A DNA stretch of 64,000 nucleotides from Desulfuromonadales bacterium (GTDB lineage Bacteria; Desulfobacterota; Desulfuromonadia; Desulfuromonadales; BM103). Below are positions 27,637 through 37,185 of this stretch, piece by piece. Positions within the stretch are counted from its first letter, which is position 1; every line of letters starts with the position of its first letter. The stretch covers positions 34,214-98,213 of the forward strand of contig JACZKE010000053.1 of assembly GCA_014860225.1 (NCBI GenBank). The letters run 5' to 3'. Below the pieces are notes generated by a model. The model did not search any database, was not told the DNA's origin, and saw nothing but the letters and a program-made list of their open reading frames with translations. A program made the translations under genes and the position numbers.

Positions 27637-28083
27637 TCAAGGCTCTACAGCCCTATCAACCCACTTACTCCCCTGCAAAACCTCAAACTCGGCATTTACA
27701 AACGGCCGATCCTGCTTCTTAACCTGATCGATATATACCCTGCCCGCCTCACTGGTGGTCTTCTTTTTCGGGATCTCTTTGGTGACCTTGAGCAACTCCA
27801 GATTCACCTGGTGTTTCCTGAGTCCGAGGATCGGCACAGCCAGGGCAACAACGAGTGCTAGAAAGGCGACCACGTAGAGCACGCTCCTGTTGATCTGAAT
27901 CGGCAGCGGAGCCCAGAGTGCCAGGTTGAAGATGACTATGCCGACCCAGAAAACGGTCTTGCACATCATTGACGCCTTTTGGCTGGCGCTGCGCAACGCA
28001 CGGATATCTTTTGCCTCTAAGGCAAGGCCCTTGTCGACAGCGTCTTTAACGATCTGATATATCGGGTTGATTTTGTCACCCAT
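27637..28083 (-). CDS. Hypothetical protein with two membrane helices
   Basis: A 148-residue protein, not assigned to a family. Residues ~45-90 hold two adjacent membrane helices; the rest is cytoplasmic and charged (EIPKKKTTSEAGRVYIDQVKKQ). The start at 28083 (MGDKINPIY) overlaps the end of the LapA-like gene by 8 bp, which supports co-translation. The longer upstream frame would lie inside that gene. Function is unknown; it may act with the LapA-like protein at the inner membrane. Confidence 0.7.
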   Translation of the reverse strand: MGDKINPIYQIVKDAVDKGLALEAKDIRALRSASQKASMMCKTVFWVGIVIFNLALWAPLPIQINRSVLYVVAFLALVVALAVPILGLRKHQVNLELLKVTKEIPKKKTTSEAGRVYIDQVKKQDRPFVNAEFEVLQGSKWVDRAVEP

Positions 28084-28375
28084 GTGCTTGTTTGTCTCCC
28101 TGCATGGCAACGTCTGCAGCTTCCTGCTTTGCAGACTCTTTGGCTTGCAAAGCAACCTGAGTCTTCACCTGTTTGCGGTTGCGAACAAAACGCAGGTAAC
28201 TGTTCAGCAGCCAACCGATAATGATTCCGATTCCCAGGATAATGAAAACCAGCAACACAATGGTCATCTCGACTGACCAGGACAGAAATTCAACCCTGAC
28301 AAATTCAGTATTCTGAGAGATAAAGATAAAGACGAGAAACGCCAGAACAAGACTGATACCGAGCTTAATCTTCAT
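28076..28375 (-). CDS. LapA/DUF1049 family inner-membrane protein
   Basis: A 99-residue protein with two membrane helices (residues ~5-20 and ~38-62) and the DUF1049 pattern ISQNTEFVRVEFL, followed by a basic coiled tail. The E. coli relative LapA acts with LapB in control of lipopolysaccharide synthesis; here there is no lapB nearby, so only the family call is made. Downstream it overlaps the 148-residue gene. Confidence 0.88.
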   Translation of the reverse strand: MKIKLGISLVLAFLVFIFISQNTEFVRVEFLSWSVEMTIVLLVFIILGIGIIIGWLLNSYLRFVRNRKQVKTQVALQAKESAKQEAADVAMQGDKQAHG

Positions 28376-28405
28376 TTTTTAACTCCTCACACCTCACGCT
28401 CCAAT

Positions 28406-28795
28406 TTAACATCCGCAACCGCAATTGTGACACACCACTTTATTGCTTCCTTCCGGCTCGATCATTTCCGGAGCAAACGCAACACGCGAAACGCCACGGC
28501 GGATATCTTCGAATAAATCACAGTTGGCGCTCTGGCCAATGATGTGTCCCAGGCAGAGGTTGCTGATGTGATCTCCAGGTGAGCGCAGTCGGATCGTATT
28601 GAGCAGGTCACCGTAGCCGTTCACCTCAAGTACAGTGTCAGGCGCTTCAAGGTAAGTGACTGTAATTCCGAGAGTGTTCAGCTCATCATGGAGAGTACCA
28701 ATAAACCCGTTAAGTGCGGCTGAATCGACCTCATGAGACCATTCGCGGTTGGTGATTCGGTATCCGTAGAGAACGACGGTAATCTCTTTCTGCAT
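28406..28795 (-). CDS. Hypothetical protein with C-terminal Cys cluster
   Basis: A 129-residue protein of unknown family. The last residues CHNCGCGC give four Cys and one His in eight positions, a likely metal or cluster-binding tail. The body is soluble and acidic. The start at 28795 has GAGG 9 nt upstream, and the preceding PDZ gene ends only a few bases before (TGAGAATG), so the two are probably co-transcribed. Confidence 0.75.
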   Translation of the reverse strand: MQKEITVVLYGYRITNREWSHEVDSAALNGFIGTLHDELNTLGITVTYLEAPDTVLEVNGYGDLLNTIRLRSPGDHISNLCLGHIIGQSANCDLFEDIRRGVSRVAFAPEMIEPEGSNKVVCHNCGCGC

Positions 28796-28797
28796 TC

Positions 28798-29217
28798 TCA
28801 CTTGTCCTCAATGCTGCCGGCTGAACCATCTTGCAGCGTCGGCGTTACAGTCAGGCGTGGGTCGAGCGAAGTACGCTGAAGTGTCACCCGGCCCACACCG
28901 GCGACTCCCGGCCGGCGATAAATGAGCTCGACAGAACTGCCGACGGGACCCCAGAGATGCTCAGAGATGACTGTGCCGAAGTCGCTGCCCAGCAACAAGA
29001 AATCATTGACCTGAAAAATCAGGTCACCGGGCAACAGGCCCTTGTCCGCGGCAGGTGTATTCTCCAGCACGTTCAGCACGACCAGGTCACCGTTGATGGT
29101 CGGCACAACCTGCAAGCCGATACCGCCGAACTTCATCTCGTCTGCCATAACCGGTGCCGCCAGGCAAACGGCGATGAACAGAACACCGGACAGCAGGATA
29201 TAACAGAAACGGGTCAT
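28798..29217 (-). CDS. Exported PDZ-domain protein
   Basis: A 139-residue protein with a signal peptide (residues 1-25, cleavage near VMA) and a single PDZ domain (residues ~30-120; GGIGLQVVP, ENTPAADKGLLPGDLIFQVN). There is no protease domain. It is presumably a periplasmic peptide-binding or scaffold protein. The start at 29217 fits the signal peptide; the longer frame adds an unlikely hydrophilic leader. The next gene begins inside its stop region. Confidence 0.82.
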   Translation of the reverse strand: MTRFCYILLSGVLFIAVCLAAPVMADEMKFGGIGLQVVPTINGDLVVLNVLENTPAADKGLLPGDLIFQVNDFLLLGSDFGTVISEHLWGPVGSSVELIYRRPGVAGVGRVTLQRTSLDPRLTVTPTLQDGSAGSIEDK

Positions 29218-29318
29218 GGTAGAGACACTCTCGGTAGAGTACGGGAAAAGATCATGGAATGGCGAAGCAATCAAATATCAAAATCTTCGCTTCGGCCCGT
29301 ATAGTCCGGCATACTGCT

Positions 29319-29344
29319 GGGCGGATTTTTTGCGTCGCCATCAT
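29319..29344. repeat. Fragment of the 143-bp repeat family at the yrdC-like stop codon
   Basis: GGGCGGATTTTTTGCGTCGCC plus ATCAT matches, with one mismatch, the core of the tandem repeats at 51513-51823. It lies exactly at the 3' end of the minus-strand YrdC-like gene (stop at 29341), as the third copy does at the amidase stop. Confidence 0.6.
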
Positions 29345-29955
29345 GATTGATGAATCCAGGAGATGTCACCGCAGCCTTCACGGAGGACTTCAATTTTGTC
29401 GTCGATCAAGCTGATCACGGTGGAAGGATCGCCGAAGCGGATGCCGCCATCGATAACCAGATCGAGCATATGCCCCATAGTGGCTTCAATTTCTACAGGG
29501 TCGTGCAAGGGCGTTTCCCCGGTCAGATTGGCGCTGGTGGTGACTAAAGGGTGGCCCAGTTCGCGCACAATAGCCAGGGCAATCTGATCATCGGGAATAC
29601 GGATACCAACCGTTTTCTGGCGGGTGATCAGGCTGTCCGGCACGACACGGGTGGCATCAAGAACAAAGGTGTAGGGTCCCGGAAGGTGGCGTTTCATAAT
29701 CTTGAAGGCGAAATTACTTATCTGCGCGTAATTGGCAGCATCGGAAAGGTCGGAACAGATAAAGGAAAAAGGTTTGCGGGCATCGCGCTGCTTGATCTGA
29801 TAGATATGCTTGATGCCGCGGCGGTTGAATATGTTGCAACCGAGACCATAAGTCGTGTCGGTCGGATAAGCAATCAAACCACCCTGTTTCAGCTTTTCGA
29901 CAACCCGGCTGATCAGTCGGCCCTGAGGATTTTCCTGGTTGATTTGAAGCAGCAT
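29341..29955 (-). CDS. Sua5/YciO/YrdC-type L-threonylcarbamoyladenylate synthase family protein
   Basis: A 204-residue single YrdC-like domain with the KxR/SxN pattern (KRDARKPFSFIC, VTTSANLTGE) and GLIAYPTDTTYGLGC at the nucleotide site. The family makes threonylcarbamoyl-AMP for tRNA t6A37; the YciO branch is close and its role is less certain. The start at 29955 has AGGAG upstream. There is no Sua5 C-terminal domain, so it is the short YrdC/YciO form. Confidence 0.9.
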   Translation of the reverse strand: MLLQINQENPQGRLISRVVEKLKQGGLIAYPTDTTYGLGCNIFNRRGIKHIYQIKQRDARKPFSFICSDLSDAANYAQISNFAFKIMKRHLPGPYTFVLDATRVVPDSLITRQKTVGIRIPDDQIALAIVRELGHPLVTTSANLTGETPLHDPVEIEATMGHMLDLVIDGGIRFGDPSTVISLIDDKIEVLREGCGDISWIHQS

Positions 29956-30024
29956 GTTCCTCTCCTGTTCCGCTGTAACGTGCCCCTGCATCTTACAACT
30001 TACGGAGCACTGCTTAAAGCTTTT

Positions 30025-30303
30025 TTATAACAGATATTTCAAGTCTTCCAATTCACGCAATGCCACATAGACTGCATCCAATTGGCGACGGTTCTGCAAA
30101 GTCACCAGCACGCTGACACACTGATACTTGCCACCGGAGCTGGGCCGGGTCCGCATCGCCTGCCTCGAAACCTGAACGACTGTGGAGACCGCCGTCAGTA
30201 CCTGTTCACAGAATCGACTCTCAGCAGCACCCGGCCCAAAGGCCTTGAACTCGAAGTGACAGGGGAATTCAATCAACTCCCGTGGTGAATCAGAGCCCGT
30301 CAT
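30025..30303 (-). CDS. DUF493 (YbeD-like) protein
   Basis: A 92-residue protein with the DUF493 features FPCHFEFKAFG, RPSSGGKYQCVSV and a C-terminal ELEDLKYLL. The fold is ACT-like and the cellular role poorly defined. Its ATG overlaps the dut stop codon (ATGA at 30303-30300), so it is co-translated with dut. Confidence 0.88.
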   Translation of the reverse strand: MTGSDSPRELIEFPCHFEFKAFGPGAAESRFCEQVLTAVSTVVQVSRQAMRTRPSSGGKYQCVSVLVTLQNRRQLDAVYVALRELEDLKYLL

Positions 30304-30749
30304 GACTTGTTGTTGACCCCCGTATGGCCGAAGCCGCCGGAGCTGCGTATGGAATCATTCAGCTCAATTGTCTCGACAAGATTCGCCTGAGTCACGGCAG
30401 CGATAACCAGCTGGGCGATGCGGTCACCAGGCAGGAATTCTACCGGTTCTTGTCCATGATTGATAATAATAATGCCGATTTCACCACGGTAGTCAGCATC
30501 AATGGTTCCCGGCGCGTTCACCAGCGCGAGACCCTTCTTCAGCGCCAGCCCGGAACGGGGGCGCACCTGCCCCTCATAACCGGGAGGAATCTCCATGGCC
30601 AGACCGGTCGGCAGCAGCATTCGTTCACCGGGGGAAAGGATTACCGGCGAGTCTATGGCGACGCACAAATCCATGCCCGCTGCATGTTCGGTCATGTAAG
30701 CGGGAACAATTGCCTGCGGGTGAAGCTTTTTGACTTTGATTTCAATCAT
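30300..30749 (-). CDS. dut: Deoxyuridine 5'-triphosphate nucleotidohydrolase
   Basis: A 149-residue trimeric dUTPase with all five motifs: AAGMDLC, PRSGLALK, GTIDADYRG with the catalytic Asp, RIAQLVI, and the C-terminal arm SSGGFGHTG. It hydrolyses dUTP to dUMP, keeping uracil out of DNA. The ATG at 30749 has GAGG 5 nt upstream; an upstream extension overlaps non-conserved sequence. Confidence 0.97.
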   Translation of the reverse strand: MIEIKVKKLHPQAIVPAYMTEHAAGMDLCVAIDSPVILSPGERMLLPTGLAMEIPPGYEGQVRPRSGLALKKGLALVNAPGTIDADYRGEIGIIIINHGQEPVEFLPGDRIAQLVIAAVTQANLVETIELNDSIRSSGGFGHTGVNNKS

Positions 30750-30810
30750 GGGACCTCGAAAAAATTTTAAGGTAAGCCACAAAAATGACCTTGTGATGGT
30801 CTATAGAACC

Positions 30811-30982
30811 TTTTAAAAACGGACCTATAAACCAAACAAAGGTCAGTCCAATAATTAACGCGGAGACGCGGAGAAGAATGGCCAAAGTGTCAGTCATTTA
30901 TCACTCAAAATGTTTTTTTTACTCTGCGTCTTCTGCGTCTCCGCGTTAAACCTTCTTTTGGGTTATTGAACTGTTTAAAAAA
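30811..30982. repeat. MITE-like palindromic repeat, copy 3 (inverted)
   Basis: TTTTAAAAACGGACCTATAA on the left and GGGTTATTGAACTGTTTAAAA on the right enclose ACGCGGAGACGCGGAG ... CTGCGTCTCCGCGTTAA. It is in the opposite orientation to copy 1 and lies between the M16 peptidase gene and dut. Confidence 0.75.
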
Positions 30983-30999
30983 GATTTTTTGCATCTTGC

Positions 31000-32262
31000 T
31001 TACCCTATCTGCATGTCGACATCGGGGAAATCTGCGGGAGAGATCCGCCCGGTGACGTGCAGATTGAGCGTTTCATTGACAAACAGACTTTCAGCCATAT
31101 GCTGCACCAGTTCAACCGTAACGGCATCGATATTCGCGCGACTTTCGTCAAGGCTGATGCCGACGTCCCTCAGGAAGAGCTCGTTTTTGGCCAGACGCGT
31201 CATGCGGTTATCCATACTTTCCATGGAGAGCAGCATGCTGCCTTTTAGATAATCTTTTGCGCTTTGCAGTTCCTCGAAGCTGACTGCTTCATATCGCAGA
31301 CGGGTCAACTCTTTAAGGATTGTTCGTGTGACCAGTGGTGCGTTTTCCGAGGAGGTGCCGGCGTACACGATAAAAGCGCCGCTGTCAGAGTGGTTGTGAT
31401 GGTAGCTGTAAACGGAATATGCCATGCCGAGATCCTCACGAACCTTCTGGAACAACCGTGAGCTCATATTGCCGCCGAGAATCGTGTTGAGCAGGTAGGT
31501 GCCATAGCGATTGACGTGATTCTGCGGCAACCCCTCCAGGCCAAGACAGATATGGGTCTGTTCAAGATCGCGCTGGACCATCTCGATTTGCCGCTTCACG
31601 ACAGGGGCAACAAATTCCTGCTCCACCCCGGATTCAGTGACGCCACCGAGAGCCTGTTCGACCAGCGTAACCAGTTCTTCGTGATCGAGACCGCCAGCAG
31701 CGACCACACAGAGGTTTCTGCCAACGTATCGCTCGCTCATGAAATTGAGCATCTGCTGTCGATCTATATCGGCAACCGACTGACGCGTACCGATCACCGG
31801 CATGCCAAGTGGATGCCCAGCCCAGAAGCCGTGGGCAAACTGGTCGTGAATCGATTCCTCCGGGCTGTCCTCGATCATGGCGATCTCCTGGAGGATAACC
31901 CGACGTTCCTTTTCTATGTCATCAAGATCAAACCTGGAATGACAGATCAGATCGCCAAGCAGATCAACCGCCATCGGCAGCTTTTCGGCGAGGATTTTGA
32001 CAAAGTAGCAGCTGAATTCCCTGCTGGTGAAACCATTGAGGAGACCGCCAACCGAATCGACTTCGCGGGCGACATCCTGCGCGCTGCGCCGGGAGGTGCC
32101 TTTGAAGAGCATATGTTCAATGTAGTGGGAGATGCCGTTGAGTTCGGCTGATTCATGACGTGAGCCGTTATTCACCCAGACACCGAGTGAAATGGAATGG
32201 CATCCGGGCACTTTCTCAGAAAGCACCCGGATGCCATTATCCAGCGTCGTACGTTGAATCAT
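31000..32262 (-). CDS. M16-family zinc peptidase
   Basis: A 420-residue protein with the inverted zinc motif HYIEH (His-x-x-Glu-His, residues ~47-51) near the N-terminus and the typical M16 two-domain length. Orthologues follow pnp in many bacteria (PqqL/YmxG-like processing peptidases), but true substrates are rarely known. It begins 12 bp after the pnp stop codon, so it is probably the last gene of the pnp transcript. Confidence 0.93.
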   Translation of the reverse strand: MIQRTTLDNGIRVLSEKVPGCHSISLGVWVNNGSRHESAELNGISHYIEHMLFKGTSRRSAQDVAREVDSVGGLLNGFTSREFSCYFVKILAEKLPMAVDLLGDLICHSRFDLDDIEKERRVILQEIAMIEDSPEESIHDQFAHGFWAGHPLGMPVIGTRQSVADIDRQQMLNFMSERYVGRNLCVVAAGGLDHEELVTLVEQALGGVTESGVEQEFVAPVVKRQIEMVQRDLEQTHICLGLEGLPQNHVNRYGTYLLNTILGGNMSSRLFQKVREDLGMAYSVYSYHHNHSDSGAFIVYAGTSSENAPLVTRTILKELTRLRYEAVSFEELQSAKDYLKGSMLLSMESMDNRMTRLAKNELFLRDVGISLDESRANIDAVTVELVQHMAESLFVNETLNLHVTGRISPADFPDVDMQIG

Positions 32263-32274
32263 GGTAGGCAGCGG

Positions 32275-34374
32275 TTACACGCCCTCAGGCATTTTTGCGC
32301 CGAGAGCTTCTTTGCGTGACAGCTTGATCTTACCCTGCTTGTCGATGCCGATGCATTTGACCAGGACCTTGTCACCTTCGTTCAGCACGTCGGTGACAGC
32401 ACGGACACGTTCCGTGTCCAGTTCAGAGATATGGACCAGTCCGTCGGTACCCGGGAAGATTTCGACGAAGGCACCAAATTCCATGATCTTGCGGACGGTT
32501 CCCTCGTAGAGCTTGCCGACTTCTGCTTCCTGGATCAGGTCGCGGATCATCTTGATCGCCAGCTTGGCCGCTTCACCATCAGAGGAAGCGATATGGATGG
32601 TGCCGTCGTCCTGAATATCGATGGCACAACCGGTTGCTTCGATGACGCCGCGGACGTTCTTGCCGCCCGAACCGATAACGGTGCGCACCTGGTCGGACTT
32701 GACCTTGATGCTGGTGATGCGCGGTGCGTACTTGGACAGATCAGCGCGTGGCTTATCTATCGTTTTGGCCATTTCGCCGAGGATATGGATGCGGCCTGCC
32801 TTGGCCTGGTCCAGGGCCTGGGTCATGATCTCTTTGGTGACACCGGAGATCTTGATGTCCATCTGCAGGGCGGTGATGCCGTTCGCAGAGCCGGTGACCT
32901 TGAAGTCCATGTCGCCGAGGTGGTCTTCGTCGCCGAGGATGTCGGAGAGGATGGCGACGTCGTCACCTTCTTTGATCAGGCCCATGGCAATACCGGCGAT
33001 CGGTTCCTTGACCGGAACACCGGCGTCCATCAGCGACAACGAAGCGCCACAGACAGAAGCCATTGATGACGAACCGTTGGATTCGAGAACGTCGGAGACG
33101 ATGCGGATCGTGTAGGGGAAGTCCTCATGCTTGGGCAGAATCTTCGAGATGCTGCGCTCGGCGAGCATGCCGTGACCAATTTCACGACGGCCCGGGAAAA
33201 GACGCATGCTGGTCTCACCAACGCAGAAAGGGGGGAAGTTGTAGTGCAGCATGAACTTCTTGAAATCCATTCCCTGGACATTGTCCAGGCGCTGCTCATC
33301 GACCTTGGTGCCCAGCGTTGCTGCGACGAGAGCCTGGGTTTCACCACGGGTGAACAAGGCGCTGCCGTGTGAACGGGGCAGGAGACCTGTCTCGCAGCTG
33401 ATCGGGCGGATAGTGCTCATATCGCGGCCGTCGATACGGATGCGATCTTTGGTCACCATCTGACGCACGACGCGTTTTTCGATGGAACCGAGAATGGCGC
33501 TGATTTCTTCTTCACGGCCTGCGAACTCTTCGGCCAGTTGCTCCTTGACCGCTGCACGATTGTCGCCCAGAGCAGCATAACGCTCCTGCTTGGTCTGAAT
33601 CTTGACAGCTTCTTTGACTTTGGCTTCGGCAAGTTTTGTCACCCTGGCAGCTAACGTGGCGTCAGTCTCGGCAACAGCAAACTCGCGCTTCTCGAGACCA
33701 ACCAGCCTGGCCAGCTCGATCTGTGCGGCGATCAAAGGTTGCAGCGACTCGTGACCGAAGAAGATAGCGTCGAGCATCTCGGCTTCGGAAAGGAAGTCTG
33801 ACTCACCCTCAACCATCATGACCGCGTCTTTCGAGCCGGAAACGATAATCTCGACATCGCTCAACCCCCTCTGCTCGATAGTCGGGTTGGCAATCAGCTT
33901 GCCATCGACCCGGCCAACACGAACGGCAGCGATTGGACCTTCGAAAGGAATATCGGAAATAGCGACAGAGGTTGATGCGGCGACCATAGCGAGCGTATCG
34001 GGATCATTGACCATATCTGCCGAGATGACCGTCGGCATGATCTGGGTTTCGAACATGTAGCCTTTGGGGAAGAGCGGCCGCATCGGGCGGTCGATCAGGC
34101 GACAGATCAAGGTTTCACGCTCGGTGGTTCCACGCTCACGACGAAAGAAGGAACCGGGGATCTTGCCGCCGGCATAGAATTTTTCCTGGTAGTTGACGGT
34201 CAGGGGGAAGAAGTCCTGCCCTGCACGCATTTTTCTGGCTGAGACGACGGTGCAGAGCACCTTGGTCTCGCCATAAGTGATGACGACGGCGCCGTCGGCC
34301 TGACGGGCCATCTTGCCCGTTTCCATGGTCAGCGTTTGACCGTTGAACTCGATTTCGACTTTTTGATAAGCCAT
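32275..34374 (-). CDS. pnp: Polyribonucleotide nucleotidyltransferase (PNPase)
   Basis: A 699-residue protein with two RNase PH domains ([23 protein letters not shown] cut here: the FFRRERG segment follows), a helical linker, then a KH domain ([13 protein letters not shown]) and an S1 domain ([20 protein letters not shown]). It degrades RNA 3'-5' with phosphate. GAGGAG lies 6 nt before the ATG at 34374. A hairpin between rpsO and pnp resembles the processing site used for autoregulation in E. coli. Confidence 0.97.
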   Translation of the reverse strand: MAYQKVEIEFNGQTLTMETGKMARQADGAVVITYGETKVLCTVVSARKMRAGQDFFPLTVNYQEKFYAGGKIPGSFFRRERGTTERETLICRLIDRPMRPLFPKGYMFETQIMPTVISADMVNDPDTLAMVAASTSVAISDIPFEGPIAAVRVGRVDGKLIANPTIEQRGLSDVEIIVSGSKDAVMMVEGESDFLSEAEMLDAIFFGHESLQPLIAAQIELARLVGLEKREFAVAETDATLAARVTKLAEAKVKEAVKIQTKQERYAALGDNRAAVKEQLAEEFAGREEEISAILGSIEKRVVRQMVTKDRIRIDGRDMSTIRPISCETGLLPRSHGSALFTRGETQALVAATLGTKVDEQRLDNVQGMDFKKFMLHYNFPPFCVGETSMRLFPGRREIGHGMLAERSISKILPKHEDFPYTIRIVSDVLESNGSSSMASVCGASLSLMDAGVPVKEPIAGIAMGLIKEGDDVAILSDILGDEDHLGDMDFKVTGSANGITALQMDIKISGVTKEIMTQALDQAKAGRIHILGEMAKTIDKPRADLSKYAPRITSIKVKSDQVRTVIGSGGKNVRGVIEATGCAIDIQDDGTIHIASSDGEAAKLAIKMIRDLIQEAEVGKLYEGTVRKIMEFGAFVEIFPGTDGLVHISELDTERVRAVTDVLNEGDKVLVKCIGIDKQGKIKLSRKEALGAKMPEGV

Positions 34375-34525
34375 TTTTCTCCTCTTTCTGACCGGACATC
34401 CGGTCACCGATAAATTACTGCTTCCTAAAATGGCAGAGGAGGATGGCCTGAGACAGATACTGATGCGAAAGACTGCTCAGAACCTCTCTCCGGACAACCT
34501 CCCGGCCATGACACTTAACAACGAA

Positions 34526-34562
34526 AGGCAGCAGACTCTGAATAAACAGAAGCTTGCTGCCT
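34526..34562 (-). promoter_or_regulatory. rpsO-pnp intergenic hairpin (terminator or RNase III-type site)
   Basis: AGGCAGCA (34562-34555 read on the minus strand) pairs with TGCTGCCT (34533-34526), and the inner part also pairs (CTTCTG/CAGAG). A short TTCGTTGTT follows. It stands directly after the rpsO stop and 150 nt before pnp, where E. coli has an attenuator plus an RNase III site that controls pnp. That role here is by analogy. Confidence 0.55.
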
Positions 34563-34567
34563 GGTTT

Positions 34568-34834
34568 TTAACGACGAATACCCAGTTCCTTGATCACCGT
34601 ACGATAACGTTCGACGCTCTTGCTTTTGAGATAATCGAGCAGACGGCGACGTTGGCCGACGATCTTGAGAAGGCCACGACGGGAGTGGTGGTCTTTCTTG
34701 TGAGTGCGGAAATGTTCCGTCAGATAGGTGATGCGCTCCGAGAGGAGGGCAATCTGCACTTCAGGGGAACCCGTGTCATTCTCATGGGTTTTGAATTTTT
34801 CAATGATTTCTTGTTTGCGTTCTGTGGCCTGCAC
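34568..34834 (-). CDS. rpsO: 30S ribosomal protein S15
   Basis: An 88-residue S15 with full family length ([48 protein letters not shown]). It binds the central domain of 16S rRNA. The start codon is GTG, with a near-perfect AAGGAGGTG Shine-Dalgarno 6 nt upstream, consistent with high expression. It is followed by pnp. Confidence 0.98.
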   Translation of the reverse strand: MQATERKQEIIEKFKTHENDTGSPEVQIALLSERITYLTEHFRTHKKDHHSRRGLLKIVGQRRRLLDYLKSKSVERYRTVIKELGIRR

Positions 34835-34937
34835 GGAGCCACCTCCTTGATCTTTGTGTATGAGTTATTGTCATTTTCGGCAGTTAACTACCTTAAAGGA
34901 GTATTATCTACCATAAAACCCTGGCAGAGTAAAGCCT

Positions 34938-35858
34938 TTATGCATCATCATCAACCGGTGGAAAGACCTTTATAATCTCGAAATCTCCGGGCCTTTTGCC
35001 CTGGCCGCCCGGAGCGAAGCGGGCGATCGCGACAAGAATGCCGTCGGCCAGAAAACAGAGCCGATCGCCGGTGGCAAGTCCTGAAACATCCAGCCCCGTC
35101 ATATCCGGTGCGACGCCATCACGCAACCGGCCCAGAGCAGCGCCGGCAACAGTCAAGGCAGGCCAGTCAGCCAGGACCTCGGCAGGGGACAACAGCGGCA
35201 AAGGCCTGCCCTGCTCTGCCAGCGCCTGCAGTTCCTCGAGCGTATGACTTGCAGAGATATCAAAACGTCCACAGGACACGCGGCGCAAGGCCGTCATATG
35301 TGCACCACAGTTCAATACCTGACCGAGGTCATGGCAGAGAGTCCGAACATAAGTCCCCTTGCTGCAACGTACGGTAAAGGTTATAAACGGCGGTGAAAAG
35401 TCGTCGATCTCAAAACTGTCGATGCGAACCGAGCGTAGCTGACGCTCAACCTCTATGCCCTGGCGTGCCAGCTGGTAGAGCGGCTTGCCATCTTTTTTGA
35501 GAGCGGAATACATGGGCGGCAGCTGACTGATTTCACCGGTGAAACCGGCAACAGCCTGATCGAGGGCGGCACGATCAACGTGCTGCCAGTCTTTCTCCTC
35601 AAGGACCTGCCCTTCAGAGTCCTGGGTATCGGTGGACACACCCAGCTTGAGCGTGGCCTGATAGGTTTTGTCGCCGGCCATCATATACTCGACCAGGCGG
35701 GTTGCCGACCCGACCGCAACCGGCAAAACGCCGGTCGCCATGGGATCGAGCGTGCCGGCGTGCCCGACCCGGCGGACACGACACAAGCGTCGCACCTGAC
35801 GTACGACGTCGAAGGAGGTCGGTCCCTGGGCCTTATCGATAATCAGGACACCGTTCAT
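34938..35858 (-). CDS. truB: tRNA pseudouridine-55 synthase
   Basis: A 306-residue enzyme with the catalytic Asp38 in GHAGTLDPMATGVLP, the KGTYVRTL motif, and a C-terminal PUA-like part. It converts U55 of the tRNA T-loop to pseudouridine. Its ATG overlaps the nrnA stop (ATGA at 35858-35855). Confidence 0.97.
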   Translation of the reverse strand: MNGVLIIDKAQGPTSFDVVRQVRRLCRVRRVGHAGTLDPMATGVLPVAVGSATRLVEYMMAGDKTYQATLKLGVSTDTQDSEGQVLEEKDWQHVDRAALDQAVAGFTGEISQLPPMYSALKKDGKPLYQLARQGIEVERQLRSVRIDSFEIDDFSPPFITFTVRCSKGTYVRTLCHDLGQVLNCGAHMTALRRVSCGRFDISASHTLEELQALAEQGRPLPLLSPAEVLADWPALTVAGAALGRLRDGVAPDMTGLDVSGLATGDRLCFLADGILVAIARFAPGGQGKRPGDFEIIKVFPPVDDDA

Positions 35859-36814
35859 CGGTGCTCGTCAATCAACTTTGCAACGCGATCGTAAACCCAC
35901 CCCTGGACGCTCTCCAGAGTGCCTTCAACCTCTGCGCCGGCAGCATTATGGTGGCCACCGCCGTCCATTGCCCTGGCTAGCGCGCCGACATCGATGTTGC
36001 CTTTGGAGCGGAATCCGATTTTGAATTTGTTTTCTGAAAGTTGGCGGAAAAAGATCGCCACTTCGACACCACGGATCGATCTGGGGTAATTGATAAAACG
36101 ATCAGTGTCGCTCTCTACCGCCCCGCTGGCGTCATACATATCGAGCGTGACCGCAATCGACGCGTAACGACCGCAATCGGAAACCCGCAGGGTCGGCAGC
36201 GCCAGAGCCAGCAGACGCAGACGCACCTCCTCCTGGCTTTCATAAAGGCCTGACGCGATCGACCAGGGATCAACCCCGAGACCAACCATCTCACCTGCCA
36301 CATGAAACGCTTCAGGGTTGGCGTTGGAATAACGGAACGAGCCGGTATCGGAAAGAATCGCCGTGTAGATACAGGTTGCAACCTCAGCAGAGACTTCATG
36401 ACCGGCAGCGCTCAGCAGACGGTATATCAACACGCCGGTTGCGCTGGCTTCCGTATCTACATAATAGATATCGCCGAAATCTTTGGAATACGGATGATGG
36501 TCCATATTGACCAGGGTCTGGCAGCGCTCGCGGATCCAGTTGCCGGCGCGGTTCAAATCACCGGCATCGAGAACAAATCCGGCATCAAAGGTTTGCGATT
36601 CGTCCAGTTCGTTGACGAGCGTGTCACAACCCGGAAGAAACATATACTCATGGGGGGCTTGGTCGCGATTGTAGGCGACGACATGCTTGCCCATTTCGCG
36701 CAACGCATTCGTCAGCGCCAGGGTCGAACCGATCGCATCGCCATCAGGATTCTCATGAGACGCGACAAGAATCGTCTGGCTGCTTGTGATCAGCTGAAGA
36801 ATCTGTTCAATCAT
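35855..36814 (-). CDS. nrnA: DHH-family phosphoesterase, NrnA-type nanoRNase / pAp phosphatase
   Basis: A 319-residue protein with the DHH motifs (ENPDGDAIGS near the N-terminus, NMDHHPYSKDFGDI) and the DHHA1 motif GGGHHNAAG. NrnA degrades 2-5-nt RNA fragments and 3'-phosphoadenosine 5'-phosphate. I place the start at the ATG 36814 (MIEQILQLI), which overlaps the rbfA end by 8 bp and matches family N-termini; longer in-frame starts lie inside rbfA. Confidence 0.94.
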   Translation of the reverse strand: MIEQILQLITSSQTILVASHENPDGDAIGSTLALTNALREMGKHVVAYNRDQAPHEYMFLPGCDTLVNELDESQTFDAGFVLDAGDLNRAGNWIRERCQTLVNMDHHPYSKDFGDIYYVDTEASATGVLIYRLLSAAGHEVSAEVATCIYTAILSDTGSFRYSNANPEAFHVAGEMVGLGVDPWSIASGLYESQEEVRLRLLALALPTLRVSDCGRYASIAVTLDMYDASGAVESDTDRFINYPRSIRGVEVAIFFRQLSENKFKIGFRSKGNIDVGALARAMDGGGHHNAAGAEVEGTLESVQGWVYDRVAKLIDEHR

Positions 36815-37166
36815 CTTGTTGCTCATCTGTTTTGACTTCGCTGAGAAGCCTTTCGATATTCTGGCCGTAATCAAAGGACGCATCGTACTCGAAAACGATT
36901 TCAGGAATGAAGCGCAGACGTAATTGGCGGCCAAGATGTTGGCGGATGAAGGAAGAGCAGCTGTTGAGACCGGCCTGCGTCTGACCGCGATCTTCCTGAC
37001 TGCCCATCAGGGTGTAATAGACCTTGGCCTGGCGGAGATCAGAGGTAACATCGACCGACGTGATCGTGACAAAACCGATGCGTGGGTCTTTGAGGCCCTT
37101 GATCAGGAGGCTTGATATTTCTTTATGGATGGTCTCTGCCACCCTTTGTGCGCGTTGTGTAGACAC
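36807..37166 (-). CDS. rbfA: Ribosome-binding factor A
   Basis: A 119-residue KH-like fold protein (VAETIHKEISSLLIKGLKDP, FVTITSVDVTSDL, FEYDASFDYGQNIERLL). It helps mature the 5' end of 16S rRNA on the 30S subunit. I chose the GTG at 37166, which gives the usual RbfA N-terminus (MSTQRAQRVAETI) 20 nt after ylxP. An ATG at 37214 would add 16 residues overlapping ylxP. Confidence 0.92.
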   Translation of the reverse strand: MSTQRAQRVAETIHKEISSLLIKGLKDPRIGFVTITSVDVTSDLRQAKVYYTLMGSQEDRGQTQAGLNSCSSFIRQHLGRQLRLRFIPEIVFEYDASFDYGQNIERLLSEVKTDEQQDD

Positions 37167-37185
37167 GGTTCGGATATCTCTGTGT

